The position numbers and the translations under genes were made by a program. Shown one piece after another: positions 42,201 to 51,794 of a stretch of DNA of 64,000 nucleotides. The notes below the pieces were generated by a model, which was not told the DNA's origin, ran no database searches, and saw nothing but the letters and a program-made list of their open reading frames with translations. Within the stretch, counting starts at the first letter, position 1; every line of letters starts with the position of its first letter. Source of the stretch: CAWBOV01 sp963790525 (lineage in GTDB: Bacteria > Actinomycetota > Actinomycetes > Mycobacteriales > Jatrophihabitantaceae); contig CAWBOV010000006.1 of the NCBI GenBank assembly GCA_963790525.1, forward strand, positions 124,001 through 188,000, in the 5' to 3' direction.

Positions 42201-43192
42201 CGCTCTGGCCCGCCGGGGCCGCGACTGGCATCGGCTCGCTGCCCGGCACCGATCCCCGCGAGGCCGCCCGCCTCGTGTTCGGTGAACTCCCCGAGCTGCC
42301 GCACCTGCCGGAGCTGCCCGCACGCGGGCCCGGGGCGGACATGATCGGCCGCTCGGCGGTCCTGCTGGTCGACCTGCCCGTCGAGGTCCGCGCGGCGGGC
42401 TGGACCTTCACCACCCGGCCGGGACGTGACCTCACCCGGGCACGGGACTTCCTCGCCTTCGACCTCGACGCGGTGGAGGAGGTCGGCGCGGAGTTCGACG
42501 GCACGTTCAAGGTGCAGCTGGCCGGCCCGCTGACGCTCGCGGCGTCGATCGAACTGCCCACGGGCCACCGTGCCGTGAGCGACCCCGGTGCGGTCCGCGA
42601 GATCGCAGCCTCACTCGCGGAAGGGCTGCGGCTGCACATCGCCGACGTCGGCCGGCGCCTGCCGCACGCCCGGATCGTCGTGCAGGTCGACGAACCGTCG
42701 CTGCCGGCCGTGATCGGCGCACGCATCCCCACCCCGTCCGGCTATGGCACCGTCCGCGCCGTCTCGGCGGAGATCGTCGAGCAGCGCCTGCGCACCGTCC
42801 TCGACGTGGCCGCCGACGGAGCGCGCGTCGTCCATTGCTGCGCGGCCGACATCCCGATCGCGCTGCTGCGCTCGGCGGGTGCCGACGCGGTCAGCCTCGA
42901 CATGGCGATCCTGTCCAATGCCCATCTGGACGCCCTCGGCGAGGCCGTGGACGCGGGCACATCGCTCTGGCTCGGCGCGATCGCCTCGACCGGTGACGCC
43001 GACGAGCTGGCGACCGGGCCGGCCGTCGAGCGGATCGTGTCGATGTGGAACCGGCTCGGTTTCCCGCGCGAGCAGCTGGCCGCGAGCGTGGTGGCGACAC
43101 CCGCCTGCGGCCTCGCCGCGGCACATCCGGACTACGCGCGCCGGGCGCTGACCGTGCTCCGCGAGGCCGGTCACGAGCTCGTCCAGGGCTGA
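42197..43192 (+). CDS. MetE-like methionine synthase-family protein
   Basis: 331 aa, corresponding to the C-terminal catalytic (zinc) half of cobalamin-independent methionine synthase only. Start region LWPAGAATGIGSLPGTDPREA. Zinc-ligand candidates are the His-Cys pair in RVVHCCAAD and the Cys in ATPACGLAAAHPDYA, and the QVDEPSLPAV segment matches the substrate region. Actinobacteria carry this short protein between mnmA and ligA. Its true methyl donor and acceptor are not established. ATG overlaps the mnmA stop. Confidence 0.82.
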   Translation: MTLWPAGAATGIGSLPGTDPREAARLVFGELPELPHLPELPARGPGADMIGRSAVLLVDLPVEVRAAGWTFTTRPGRDLTRARDFLAFDLDAVEEVGAEFDGTFKVQLAGPLTLAASIELPTGHRAVSDPGAVREIAASLAEGLRLHIADVGRRLPHARIVVQVDEPSLPAVIGARIPTPSGYGTVRAVSAEIVEQRLRTVLDVAADGARVVHCCAADIPIALLRSAGADAVSLDMAILSNAHLDALGEAVDAGTSLWLGAIASTGDADELATGPAVERIVSMWNRLGFPREQLAASVVATPACGLAAAHPDYARRALTVLREAGHELVQG

Positions 43193-43260
43193 CGGCAGGG
43201 CCGCGGGGGAGTCCGCCGTTTCGCGCCGGGACGTTCCCCGAACCTGTCGGTGGTGGACGG

Positions 43261-43266
43261 TACCGT
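43261..43266 (+). promoter_or_regulatory. -10 box for leaderless ligA
   Basis: TACCGT, 7 nt, GTG at 43274. It decides the start against GTG 43250. Confidence 0.48.
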
Positions 43267-43273
43267 CGCACCC

Positions 43274-45400
43274 GTGACCGACGTACCCGAGCCGAGCGCC
43301 CCGTCGCCGGAGGCACGAGCCCGCCACGCCGAGCTGTCCGCGCAGCTGGAGGAGGACTCCTACCGCTACCACGTGCTGGACGACCCCACCGTCAGCGACG
43401 CCGACTACGACGCGCGGATGCGTGAGCTGCGGGCCCTGGAGGACGACTTCCCGGAGCTGCGCACGCCGTCCTCACCCACCCAGCGCGTCGGCGCCTACTC
43501 CACGCTGTTCACCCCCGTCGAGCACCTGGAACGGATGCTGAGCCTCGACAACGCGTTCTCCGGCGAGGAGCTGACCGCCTGGGCCCTGCGTGTCGAGCGC
43601 GACGCCGGGATCGTGCCGGCCTACCTCTGCGAGCTCAAGGTCGACGGCCTCGCGATCGACCTCGTCTACGAGGGTGGCCGCCTGGTCCGGGGGGCCACCC
43701 GGGGCGACGGGCGCACCGGCGAGGACGTCACGGGCAACATCCGCACGGTGGCGGGCATCCCGGACCGCCTCACCGGCACCGACGTGCCCGACCTGCTGGA
43801 GGTCCGCGGCGAGGTGTTCTTCCCGGTGGCCGAGTTCGGCGAGCTCAACGCCGCCCTCGTCGAGTCCGGCAAGGCTCCGTTCGCCAATCCGCGCAACGCC
43901 GCAGCGGGTTCGCTGCGGCAGAAGGACCCGCGGGTCACGGCGACCCGGCCGCTGCGCATGGTCGTGCACGGTGTCGGGCGCGTCACCGGCGGCCCCGCGG
44001 TCCAGGCCCAGTCCGAGTGGTACGGGCTCCTGCACGCGTGGGGGCTGCCGACGTCGACCCGCTTCGACGTGCGCGCCGACCTGGCGGCGGTGACGGACTT
44101 CATCGAGTACTACGGCGAGCACCGCCACTCGGTCGAGCACGAGATCGACGGCGTCGTGGTCAAGGTGGACGACCTCAGCCTCCAGCGCCGGCTGGGGTCG
44201 ACCAGCCGGGCCCCGCGCTGGGCGATCGCCTTCAAGTACCCGCCCGAGGAGGTCAACACCAAACTCCTGGACATCCGCGTCAACGTCGGGCGGACCGGGC
44301 GGGTCACCCCGTTCGGCGTCATGGAACCGGTCCGGGTGGCCGGCAGCACGGTCTCGATGGCCACCCTGCACAACGCGACCGAGGTCGCCCGCAAGGGCGT
44401 GCTCATCGGCGACACGGTCGTCCTGCGCAAGGCCGGCGACGTCATCCCGGAGATCGTCGGACCGGTCGTCGCGCTCCGGGACGGGACCGAGCGGGCCTTC
44501 GTCATGCCCACCGTCTGCCCCGAGTGCGGCACCGAACTCGCCCCGCAGAAGGAGGGCGACGCCGACATCCGCTGCCCCAACACCCGGTTCTGCCCGGCCC
44601 AGTTGCGGGAGCGGATCTTCCACCTGGCCGGGCGCGGCGCCTTCGACATCGAGGTGCTCGGCGCCGAGGCGGCGGTCGCGCTGCTCGAGGCCGGCGTCGT
44701 CGCCGACGAGGGCGACGTCTTCTCGCTGGACGCGCAGGCCCTGTCGCGGGCCGAGCTGTTCACCCGGATCGACCCTGCCGACAAGTCCCGGCACCAGCGC
44801 GTGCTCTCCGCCAACGGCCAGCGACTGCTGGACAACCTCGACGCCGCCAAGCACCGCCCGCTGTGGCGCGCGCTGGTGGCGCTGTCCATCCGCCACGTCG
44901 GCCCGACGGCGGCCCAGGCCCTGGCCCGCCAGTTCGGGTCCGTCGAGCGGATCGCGGCGGCCTCTGCCGAGGAGCTGTCCGACGCCGACGGCGTGGGTCC
45001 GACCATCGCCGAGGCCGTCGTGGAGTGGTTCACCGTCGACTGGCACCGCGCGATCGTGGACAAGTGGCGCGCGGCCGGGGTGAGCCTCGCCGACGAGACC
45101 ACGGAGTCCGGGCCGCGGCCGCTGGAGGGTCTGTCGATCGTCGTCACCGGGTCCCTCGCGGGGTTCAGCCGGGACGACGCCACCGAGGCGATCACCTCGC
45201 GCGGCGGCAAGGCCTCGGGGTCGGTGTCGAAGAAGACGGCGTTCGTCGTCGTGGGCGACGCGCCGGGCAGCAAGTACGACAAGGCCGTGACGCTCGGGGT
45301 GCCCATCCTGGACGAGTCGGGCTTCGCGGTCCTGCTGGCCGACGGCGCGGACGCGGCCCGCGCGGTCGCCGTCGCCCCGGCGGTGCCCGGCGACGCCTGA
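43274..45400 (+). CDS. ligA: NAD-dependent DNA ligase
   Basis: Essential replicative ligase, 708 aa, intact. The adenylated lysine is Lys122 in CELKVDGLA. Domains in order are Ia (NMN binding, YRYHVLDDPTVSDADYDA), nucleotidyltransferase, OB fold (GRTGRVTPFGVMEPVRV), a zinc finger with Cys415, Cys418, Cys434 and Cys440, helix-hairpin-helix repeats, and a C-terminal BRCT domain (LEGLSIVVTGSLAGFSRDDA). Followed by a 151-nt gap that contains no recognisable gene. Confidence 0.97.
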   Translation: MTDVPEPSAPSPEARARHAELSAQLEEDSYRYHVLDDPTVSDADYDARMRELRALEDDFPELRTPSSPTQRVGAYSTLFTPVEHLERMLSLDNAFSGEELTAWALRVERDAGIVPAYLCELKVDGLAIDLVYEGGRLVRGATRGDGRTGEDVTGNIRTVAGIPDRLTGTDVPDLLEVRGEVFFPVAEFGELNAALVESGKAPFANPRNAAAGSLRQKDPRVTATRPLRMVVHGVGRVTGGPAVQAQSEWYGLLHAWGLPTSTRFDVRADLAAVTDFIEYYGEHRHSVEHEIDGVVVKVDDLSLQRRLGSTSRAPRWAIAFKYPPEEVNTKLLDIRVNVGRTGRVTPFGVMEPVRVAGSTVSMATLHNATEVARKGVLIGDTVVLRKAGDVIPEIVGPVVALRDGTERAFVMPTVCPECGTELAPQKEGDADIRCPNTRFCPAQLRERIFHLAGRGAFDIEVLGAEAAVALLEAGVVADEGDVFSLDAQALSRAELFTRIDPADKSRHQRVLSANGQRLLDNLDAAKHRPLWRALVALSIRHVGPTAAQALARQFGSVERIAAASAEELSDADGVGPTIAEAVVEWFTVDWHRAIVDKWRAAGVSLADETTESGPRPLEGLSIVVTGSLAGFSRDDATEAITSRGGKASGSVSKKTAFVVVGDAPGSKYDKAVTLGVPILDESGFAVLLADGADAARAVAVAPAVPGDA

Positions 45401-45551
45401 GACCGCCGCGCGCCGCCGCGCCCAGCGCCGCCGCTACACGCGCCGATGGGCCCGCGGCGCGACACACCGCGCTCGCCTCCGACGGGTGTCGGCCCACCTT
45501 GAGAGGATGGGACATTCGGCACACGAACACAGGTTGGACTGACTGGCACCC

Positions 45552-47594
45552 ATGCGACGACGGACGGACGCCGGCCGCGCGCACCCCACCGGTGGTCGAT
45601 CCGCCGGCGGGCGGTCCACCGGCTGGGTCGCCGGGCTCGACGGCCTGCGCGCCCTGGCGGTGGTTGCCGTCATGGTGTTCCACTTCTCGCCCGACCTGCT
45701 CCCCGGCGGGTTCCTCGGGGTCGACCTGTTCTTCGTCATCAGCGGGTACCTCATCACCCGCCTGCTGCTCACCGAGATCGCCCGGTCCGGGCGCCTGGAT
45801 CTGATCGCGTTCTACCGCCGGCGCTGGCGGCGGCTCATGCCGGCGGTGGCACTCCTGCTCGGCGTCGTCACGCTGGCCTGCCTGACGGTGTGGCGCGACG
45901 AGCTCCCGACCCTGCGCGGCAGCGTGCTCGCCAGCGCCGGGTACGTGACGAACTGGTGGCTGATCTTCGACCACCAGAGCTACTTCGTCTCGATCGGCCG
46001 GCCCTCGATGCTGCAGCACCTGTGGTCGCTGGCGATCGAGGAGCAGTTCTACCTGCTCTGGCCGTTCGTGCTGGCGCTGCTCGTCGGCGTCGGCGTGCTC
46101 CTGGGCAGGCCGCGGGCGCCGGGGGAGCTGTCGGGCAACGCCCTGCTCCGGGTCGCGATCGGATCGGTCGCGCTCGCCGCGGCGTCGAGCACCGCCATGT
46201 GCCTGATCTCCGTGCACGAGGACATCCCGTACGGCACCGACTCCTCGCGGGTGTACTTCGGTACCGACACCCACTCGACCGGGCTGCTGCTCGGAGCCGC
46301 GTTCGGCGCGCTGTCGTTGTGGCGGTCCACTGGTCCCGCGCAACGCTGGCAGGGCGGCACGCGGCACCGGATCGGGCTGGCGGCCACCGACGTGCTGGCC
46401 GTCGCCGCGCTCGTGTACCTGGCCTGGCGGGTGCGCGTGATCACCGAGTTCGACCCGGACCTGTACCGGTCGGGCTTCGCGGTGATCAGCGTGGTCGCGG
46501 CGGTGCTGGTGTCCTGTGTCGCCCGGCGGGGTTCCCACCTGGCCCGCGCGCTGGACCTGCGGGTGCTGCGGTGGGTCGGGCAGCGTTCGTACGCGCTGTA
46601 CCTCTGGCACTGGCCGGTGGCGGTCGTGACCCGTCCGGGCGTGGACATCACCGGTCCACGGTGGCTGTTGATCGCGAACCAGATCGCGCTCACGACGGTG
46701 CTCGCCGCCGCCAGTTACCGCTTCGTCGAGCAGCCCTTCCGGACCGGGCTGGTCGGGCGCTGGCTCCGCGCGGACCCCTCGGTACCGGCCACCCGCCCCG
46801 CTCGTGGCACCGCCGCGCGCGCGTGGCCGCGCCGCGCCGCTGCCGGGGTGCTGTCCGTGGCCCTGGTCGCGGCCGTCGTGGTCGCGATCCAGACCGACCG
46901 TCGCCCGGCGAGCGCAGCCGCGCCGCCGCAGTTCCCGCAGGCCACGGTGCTCACGGGGGCAGCGGTGGGCGCGGAACCGTCCTACTCGGTCTCCGCGGCC
47001 CGCCACGGTGCCGGACCGGCGACGAACGCCCACCCGGCCCCCTCCGCATCGGCGCGCTCCGGGTCGAGCGGCTCCGGGTCGAACGGCTCCGGGTCGAACG
47101 GCTCCGGATCGACGGGCACGTCGGCGGCGGTGGCGGTGAGCGCGTTCGGCGACTCGGTGATGCTGGGCGCGGCGCCGGCGCTGGTCCACGATCTGCCCCG
47201 CGCCACGGTGTACGCCATCGAGGGGCGCCAGGCACGCGCGGTCTTCGCCGACATCGCCGCGCGACGGGCAGCGCACACGTTGGCCCCGACGGTCGTCATC
47301 CACACCGGCGACAACGGGATCATCGCCCCGGACGATCTGCGCGACGCCCTGTCGGCGCTGCGTGGCTGCCGCCGCGTCGTCGTGCTGACGGCGCGGGTGC
47401 CGCGCGAGTGGCAGGGCCCCAACAACGCCACGATCAAGCGGATCTCCGCCGGGTTCGCCAACGTGCGGCTGGTGGACTGGTACGCCACGTCCAACGGGCA
47501 TCCGAGCTGGTTCTACTCCGACGGCCTGCACCTGCGTCCGGTCGGTGCGGCGGCCTATGCGGGGCTGGTTGCGGCAGCGGTCCGCGGCCCCTGA
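45552..47594 (+). CDS. OafA/YrhL-type acyltransferase with SGNH domain
   Basis: 680 aa membrane protein. The N-terminal acyltransferase-3 domain (~10 helices) starts GLDGLRALAVVAVMVFHF and includes GVDLFFVISGYLITRLL and LWSLAIEEQFYLLWP. An 11th helix leads to a Ser/Gly linker made of 15-bp DNA repeats. An external SGNH hydrolase-like domain follows, with block I SAFGDSVMLGAAP, block III HTGDNG and the catalytic D-x-x-H in YSDGLHLRP. Such proteins O-acetylate cell-wall or glycan targets on the outer face. The target is unknown. Probably monocistronic. Confidence 0.92.
   Translation: MRRRTDAGRAHPTGGRSAGGRSTGWVAGLDGLRALAVVAVMVFHFSPDLLPGGFLGVDLFFVISGYLITRLLLTEIARSGRLDLIAFYRRRWRRLMPAVALLLGVVTLACLTVWRDELPTLRGSVLASAGYVTNWWLIFDHQSYFVSIGRPSMLQHLWSLAIEEQFYLLWPFVLALLVGVGVLLGRPRAPGELSGNALLRVAIGSVALAAASSTAMCLISVHEDIPYGTDSSRVYFGTDTHSTGLLLGAAFGALSLWRSTGPAQRWQGGTRHRIGLAATDVLAVAALVYLAWRVRVITEFDPDLYRSGFAVISVVAAVLVSCVARRGSHLARALDLRVLRWVGQRSYALYLWHWPVAVVTRPGVDITGPRWLLIANQIALTTVLAAASYRFVEQPFRTGLVGRWLRADPSVPATRPARGTAARAWPRRAAAGVLSVALVAAVVVAIQTDRRPASAAAPPQFPQATVLTGAAVGAEPSYSVSAARHGAGPATNAHPAPSASARSGSSGSGSNGSGSNGSGSTGTSAAVAVSAFGDSVMLGAAPALVHDLPRATVYAIEGRQARAVFADIAARRAAHTLAPTVVIHTGDNGIIAPDDLRDALSALRGCRRVVVLTARVPREWQGPNNATIKRISAGFANVRLVDWYATSNGHPSWFYSDGLHLRPVGAAAYAGLVAAAVRGP
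47056..47115 (+). repeat. Four 15-bp repeats encoding a Ser/Gly linker
   Basis: Unit GCTCCGGGTCGAACG, four near-identical copies in frame. They encode repeats of Gly-Ser-Asn-Gly-Ser between the membrane and SGNH domains of the acyltransferase. Copy number is likely variable by slippage. Confidence 0.85.
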
Positions 47595-47661
47595 GACGGT
47601 CGCCGGCCGGAGGGGAACGCGGACCCGGCGGCAGCCAGACGGGGCATCGGGCCCCGCGCCG

Positions 47662-48309
47662 TCAGAGGATGCTGTTGAGGACGCCGGCCAGGTGGCTCAG
47701 CCGGGCGAGCTCCCCGGGCAACCAGCGCATGGCGGGGCGGCCGACCAGCAGCACGCGCTCACCGAGAGGGGTGGCCGCCAGCTCGGTGCCGGCGGCGTCC
47801 CAGGCCCCCGCGACCCAGGCCTGATCGGGGTCGAGCGTGCAGGCCTTGTCGATCGGCCACCACGCCACGGCCATGTCGTCCAGTTCGGGCCCGGCGGCGC
47901 TGCGGGCCAAGACCCGAGCCGGCGCGCCGGGGCCGTCGGGCGCGCTCAGGACCAGCGCCCAGCCGGCCCGGAAGATGCGTGACACACCGTCGGCGATCAG
48001 GGTCAGCGCGTCCGGCGGGTGCGTGACCAGGCTGTCGATGAGTTCGAGCTCGCGATTCGGGTCGAGAATCGCGGCGTAGGGCCGGATCGACTCGACGCGC
48101 ACCCCCTGCACGGTGGCCGCCGCGGTGATCAGCGAGTCGGCGAGGCGCCCCGGCGGCAGTTCGACCACCAGATCGTCGATCGCGTACCCGGATCCCCGCT
48201 CGATGACATCGACGCTCATGATGTCGGCTTCGACCGTCCCGAGTGCGGTCGCCACCGCTCCGAGCGCACCGGGGCGGTCGGGCAGCATCACCCGCAACAA
48301 GAACGTCAT
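47662..48309 (-). CDS. ACT-domain protein
   Basis: 215 aa. The N-terminal ~75 residues form an ACT regulatory domain (FLLRVMLPDRPGALGAVATAL, in which DRPGAL is the ligand-binding turn). The rest (GVSRIFRAGWALVLSAPDG and AVAWWPIDKACTLDPDQ) is a domain of unknown function found in actinobacterial homologues upstream of gatC. It may sense an amino acid. ATG at 48309 was chosen because the ACT fold begins there. Confidence 0.83.
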   Translation of the reverse strand: MTFLLRVMLPDRPGALGAVATALGTVEADIMSVDVIERGSGYAIDDLVVELPPGRLADSLITAAATVQGVRVESIRPYAAILDPNRELELIDSLVTHPPDALTLIADGVSRIFRAGWALVLSAPDGPGAPARVLARSAAGPELDDMAVAWWPIDKACTLDPDQAWVAGAWDAAGTELAATPLGERVLLVGRPAMRWLPGELARLSHLAGVLNSIL

Positions 48310-48448
48310 GATGCAAGAGTGCACACCGCGTGTGACCGACGGGTTAACGCGGGGTCCCCGCGCTGTGCCCGAGCGCTCACCCGGGCAGGCGCGCGCGGCC
48401 GACCTCGGCCACCCGCGCGGCCGCCCTCGGCGCCCCGCGCCACGCCCG

Positions 48449-48454
48449 TAGACT
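48449..48454 (+). promoter_or_regulatory. -10 box for leaderless gatC
   Basis: TAGACT, 8 nt, GTG at 48463. Confidence 0.45.
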
Positions 48455-48462
48455 TCGACACC

Positions 48463-48780
48463 GTGCCCGAAACCTCAGCCCAAACTCACATCAGCCGCGA
48501 CGACGTCGCCCACCTGGCCCAGCTCGCCCGTCTTGCGGTGACCGAGGCCGAACTGGACCTCTTCGCCGGCCAGCTCGACGTGATCCTGGGCGCCGTGGCT
48601 CGGGTCACCGAGGTCGCAGCGGCCGACATCCCGCCGACGTCGCACGTGGTCCCGCTGGAGAACGTCTACCGCGAGGACGTCGTCCGCCCGTCCCTGCCCG
48701 TCGCGGCGGTGCTGGCAGGCGCGCCCGCGGTGGAGGACGACAAGTTCCGCGTCCCGCAGATCCTGGCGGAGGAGTCATGA
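48463..48780 (+). CDS. gatC: Asp/Glu-tRNA amidotransferase subunit C
   Basis: Small structural subunit of GatCAB, which converts misacylated Glu-tRNA-Gln and Asp-tRNA-Asn to Gln and Asn forms. 105 aa; starts VPETSAQTHISRDDVAHLAQ and has the LENVYREDVV and FRVPQILAEES ends typical of GatC. The stop overlaps gatA (ATGA). Confidence 0.94.
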   Translation: MPETSAQTHISRDDVAHLAQLARLAVTEAELDLFAGQLDVILGAVARVTEVAAADIPPTSHVVPLENVYREDVVRPSLPVAAVLAGAPAVEDDKFRVPQILAEES

Positions 48781-50306
48781 CCGTGCCGACCGAACTGATC
48801 GAGCGGACCGCCGCGCAGACGGCCGCCGCCATCGCCGCCGGCGAGGTGTCGGCGGTCGAGGTCGCCCAGGCCCACCTGGACCGGATCGACGCCGTGGACG
48901 ACCAGGTCCGGGCGTTCCTGCACGTCGACCGCGACGGTGCGCTGGCTGCGGCCGCCGCGGTCGATGCCGCACGTTCCGCGGGGCGTGAGCTCGGCCCGCT
49001 GGCCGGCGTCCCCCTGGCGATGAAGGACGTCGTGGTCACCGAGGGCGTGCCCACCACGTCGGGTTCGAAGATCCTGGAGGGCTGGGTCCCCCCGTACGAC
49101 GCGACCGTGAGCGCCCGGATCAAGGCCGCCGGCATCGTCATGCTCGGCAAGACGAACATGGACGAGTTCGCCATGGGCAGTTCCACCGAGAACTCGGCCT
49201 ACCACCCGACCCACAACCCCTGGGATCTCGGCCGGATCCCGGGCGGCTCCAGCGGCGGCTCCAGCGCGGCCGTCGCGTCCTTCGAGGCACCGCTGGCGAT
49301 CGGTACCGACACCGGCGGCTCGATCCGCCAGCCGGCCGCCGTGACCGGCATCGTCGGCCACAAGCCGACCTACGGTGCAGTGTCGCGCTACGGGTTGATC
49401 GCGTTCTCCTCGTCGCTGGACCAGGCGGGCCCGTTCGGACGGACGGTCCTCGACACCGCGCTGCTGCACGAGGCGATCGCCGGTCACGACCCGTGCGACT
49501 CGACGTCGATCCCGCAGGCCGGCCCCGATGTGGTGACGGCGGCCCGCGAGGGTGCGCGCGCGGACCTGCGCGGCGTGCGCGTCGGTGTCGTCCGCGAGCT
49601 GGGCGGCGAGGGTTACCAGCCGGGCGTGCTCGCCGCCTTCCAGGACTCGGTCGCCCTGCTGCAGGATCTGGGCGCCGAGATCGTCGAGGTCAGCTGCCCC
49701 CACTTCGTCTACGCGCTGGCCGCGTACTACCTCATCGCGCCCAGCGAGTGCTCCTCCAACCTGGCCCGGTTCGACTCGGTGCGGTACGGCCTGCGCGTGG
49801 GGGACGACGGCACCCGCTCGCTGGAGGAGGTCATGTCCCTGACCCGCGAGCAGGGGTTCGGCGCCGAGGTCAAGCGCCGGATCATGATCGGCACGTACGC
49901 GCTGTCCTCCGGGTACTACGACGCTTACTACGGCTCGGCGCAGAAGGTGCGCACGCTCATCGCACGGGACTTCGCAGCCGCGTTCACCGGCGCCGACGTG
50001 CTCGTCTCGCCGACGTCGCCGTTCGTCGCCTTCGAGATCGGCGAGCGCGCGGCCGACCCCATGGCCATGTACATCAACGATCTGTGCACGTTGCCCGCGT
50101 CGCTGGCCGGTGTGCCCGCGATGAGCGTGCCGTGCGGGCTGGCCCAGGACGGGTCCGGCCCCCACCTTCCGGTGGGGCTGCAGATCATGGCGCCGGCGCT
50201 GCTCGACGACCGCTGCTACCGGGTGGGCGCGGCCTTCGAGACCGCCTACGCCGCCGCGCGCGGACCGCTGCTGGAACACGCCCAGACCTTCGGAGTCACG
50301 TCATGA
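48777..50306 (+). CDS. gatA: Asp/Glu-tRNA amidotransferase subunit A
   Basis: Amidase subunit that releases ammonia from glutamine. 509 aa, intact. The Ser-cis-Ser-Lys triad is visible: Lys83 in LAMKDVVVTEG, serines in PGGSSGGSSAAV and in GTDTGGSIRQPA. C-terminal YGSAQKVRTLIARDF is typical. Overlaps gatC and gatB by ATGA. Confidence 0.97.
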   Translation: MTVPTELIERTAAQTAAAIAAGEVSAVEVAQAHLDRIDAVDDQVRAFLHVDRDGALAAAAAVDAARSAGRELGPLAGVPLAMKDVVVTEGVPTTSGSKILEGWVPPYDATVSARIKAAGIVMLGKTNMDEFAMGSSTENSAYHPTHNPWDLGRIPGGSSGGSSAAVASFEAPLAIGTDTGGSIRQPAAVTGIVGHKPTYGAVSRYGLIAFSSSLDQAGPFGRTVLDTALLHEAIAGHDPCDSTSIPQAGPDVVTAAREGARADLRGVRVGVVRELGGEGYQPGVLAAFQDSVALLQDLGAEIVEVSCPHFVYALAAYYLIAPSECSSNLARFDSVRYGLRVGDDGTRSLEEVMSLTREQGFGAEVKRRIMIGTYALSSGYYDAYYGSAQKVRTLIARDFAAAFTGADVLVSPTSPFVAFEIGERAADPMAMYINDLCTLPASLAGVPAMSVPCGLAQDGSGPHLPVGLQIMAPALLDDRCYRVGAAFETAYAAARGPLLEHAQTFGVTS

Positions 50307-51788
50307 CGTATGCAGATGTCATCGCCCGGTACGAGCCGGTGATCGGCCTGGAGACCCACGTCGAACTCGGGACCGCGTCGAAGATGTTCTGCGGTTGCGC
50401 GACGGACTTCGGCGCCGCGCCCAACACGCACACCTGCCCCGTCTGCCTCGCCCTGCCCGGTGCGTTGCCCGTGGCCAACGCCAAGGCGATCGAGTACACG
50501 ATCAGGATCGGCCTGGCGCTCAACTGCTCGATCGCGCCGTGGTGCCGGATGGCGCGCAAGAACTACTTCTACCCGGACATGCCCAAGAACTTCCAGACGT
50601 CGCAGTACGACGAGCCGCTCTGCGTGGACGGCTACGTCGACGTCGAGGTGGGCGGCCGGAGTTACCGCGTGGAGATCGAGCGCGTGCACCTGGAGGAGGA
50701 CACCGGCAAGAACACCCACGTCGGCGGGGCCACGGGGCGCATCCACGGTGCCGAGTACTCACTCGTCGACTTCAACCGGGCCGGCATCCCCCTGGTCGAG
50801 ATCGTGACCAAGCCCGTGCCCGGGTTGGGCGCACTGGCCCCCGAGGTCGCGAAGGCCTACGTGAGCGAGCTGCGCGACATCCTGCGCACCCTCGGCGTCA
50901 GCGACGTGCGGATGGAGCAGGGCTCGCTGCGCTGCGACGTCAACACGTCCCTCAACCTGCCGGGGGCCACCGAGTTCGGCACCCGCACCGAGACCAAGAA
51001 CGTCAACTCGCTGCGCAGCGTGGAGCGGGCCGTGCGTTCGGAGATGCTGCGCCAGGCGGATCTTGCTCGACGCCGGGACGCGCATCTTCCAGGAGACCCG
51101 CCACTTCAACGAGAGCACCGGCGACACCCGGCCGGGTCGGAGCAAGGAGGAGGCCACCGACTACCGGTACTTCCCCGAGCCGGATCTGGTCCCCATCGCC
51201 CCGGACGCCGAGTGGGTCGCCTCGATCAAGGCGTCGCTGCCGGAGCTCCCCGCGGCCCGGCGGGCACGCGTGCGCGACGAGCTCGGCCTGAGCAGCGAGG
51301 ACCTCGTCGCGATGACGAACGCGGGTGTGGTGAACCTCGTCGTCGAGACCGTCGACGCGGGTGCGCCGGCCGCCGAGGCCCGGAACTGGTGGATGGGGTA
51401 CCTGGCGCAGGAGGCGAACTCCAGAGAGGTGGAGCCCGCCGACCTCGGCATCGCGCCCGACCAGGTCGCCCGGCTCATCGCCCTGGTCGGCGAGGGCGCG
51501 CTGTCGGCGACCCTCGCCCGGCAGGCCGTCGACGGAGTGCTGGAGACCGGGCAGAGCGTCGACGAGGTCGTCGCGGCGCGCGGACTGGCCGTCGTCTCCG
51601 ATGCCGGCGCGCTGACCCGGGCAGCCGACGACGCGATCGCCGCCAACCCCGACATCGCGGAGAAGGTCCGCGGCGGCAAGCTCCCGGCTGTCGGCGCCCT
51701 GGTCGGCGCGGTCATGAAGGCGACCGGCGGCAAGGCTGATCCGGCCACGGTGCGGCAGATCCTGCTCGAGCGCCTCGGCGCCGGCTGA
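50303..51788 (+). CDS. gatB: Asp/Glu-tRNA amidotransferase subunit B, one frameshift
   Basis: Kinase and transamidase subunit of GatCAB. The N-terminus is YEPVIGLETHVELGT with a zinc site of Cys30, Cys32, Cys45 and Cys48. The ammonia/ATP region is VRMEQGSLRCDVN. One extra T near 51064 breaks the frame between RSEMLRQADL and LDAGTRIFQETRHFNE. The C-terminal helical and tail (YqeY-like) domains follow to 51788. Restored length ~495 aa. Confidence 0.95.
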
Positions 51789-51794
51789 CCGGTC

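Noticed and set aside
43256..43267. 12-bp palindrome GACGGTACCGTC as an operator
   Set aside because: It overlaps the ligA -10 box but is short and expected by chance at this GC content. No supporting repeat nearby.
45401..45551. Hidden small gene between ligA and the acyltransferase gene
   Set aside because: No open frame with a plausible start and ribosome-binding site, and only GC-rich low-complexity sequence.
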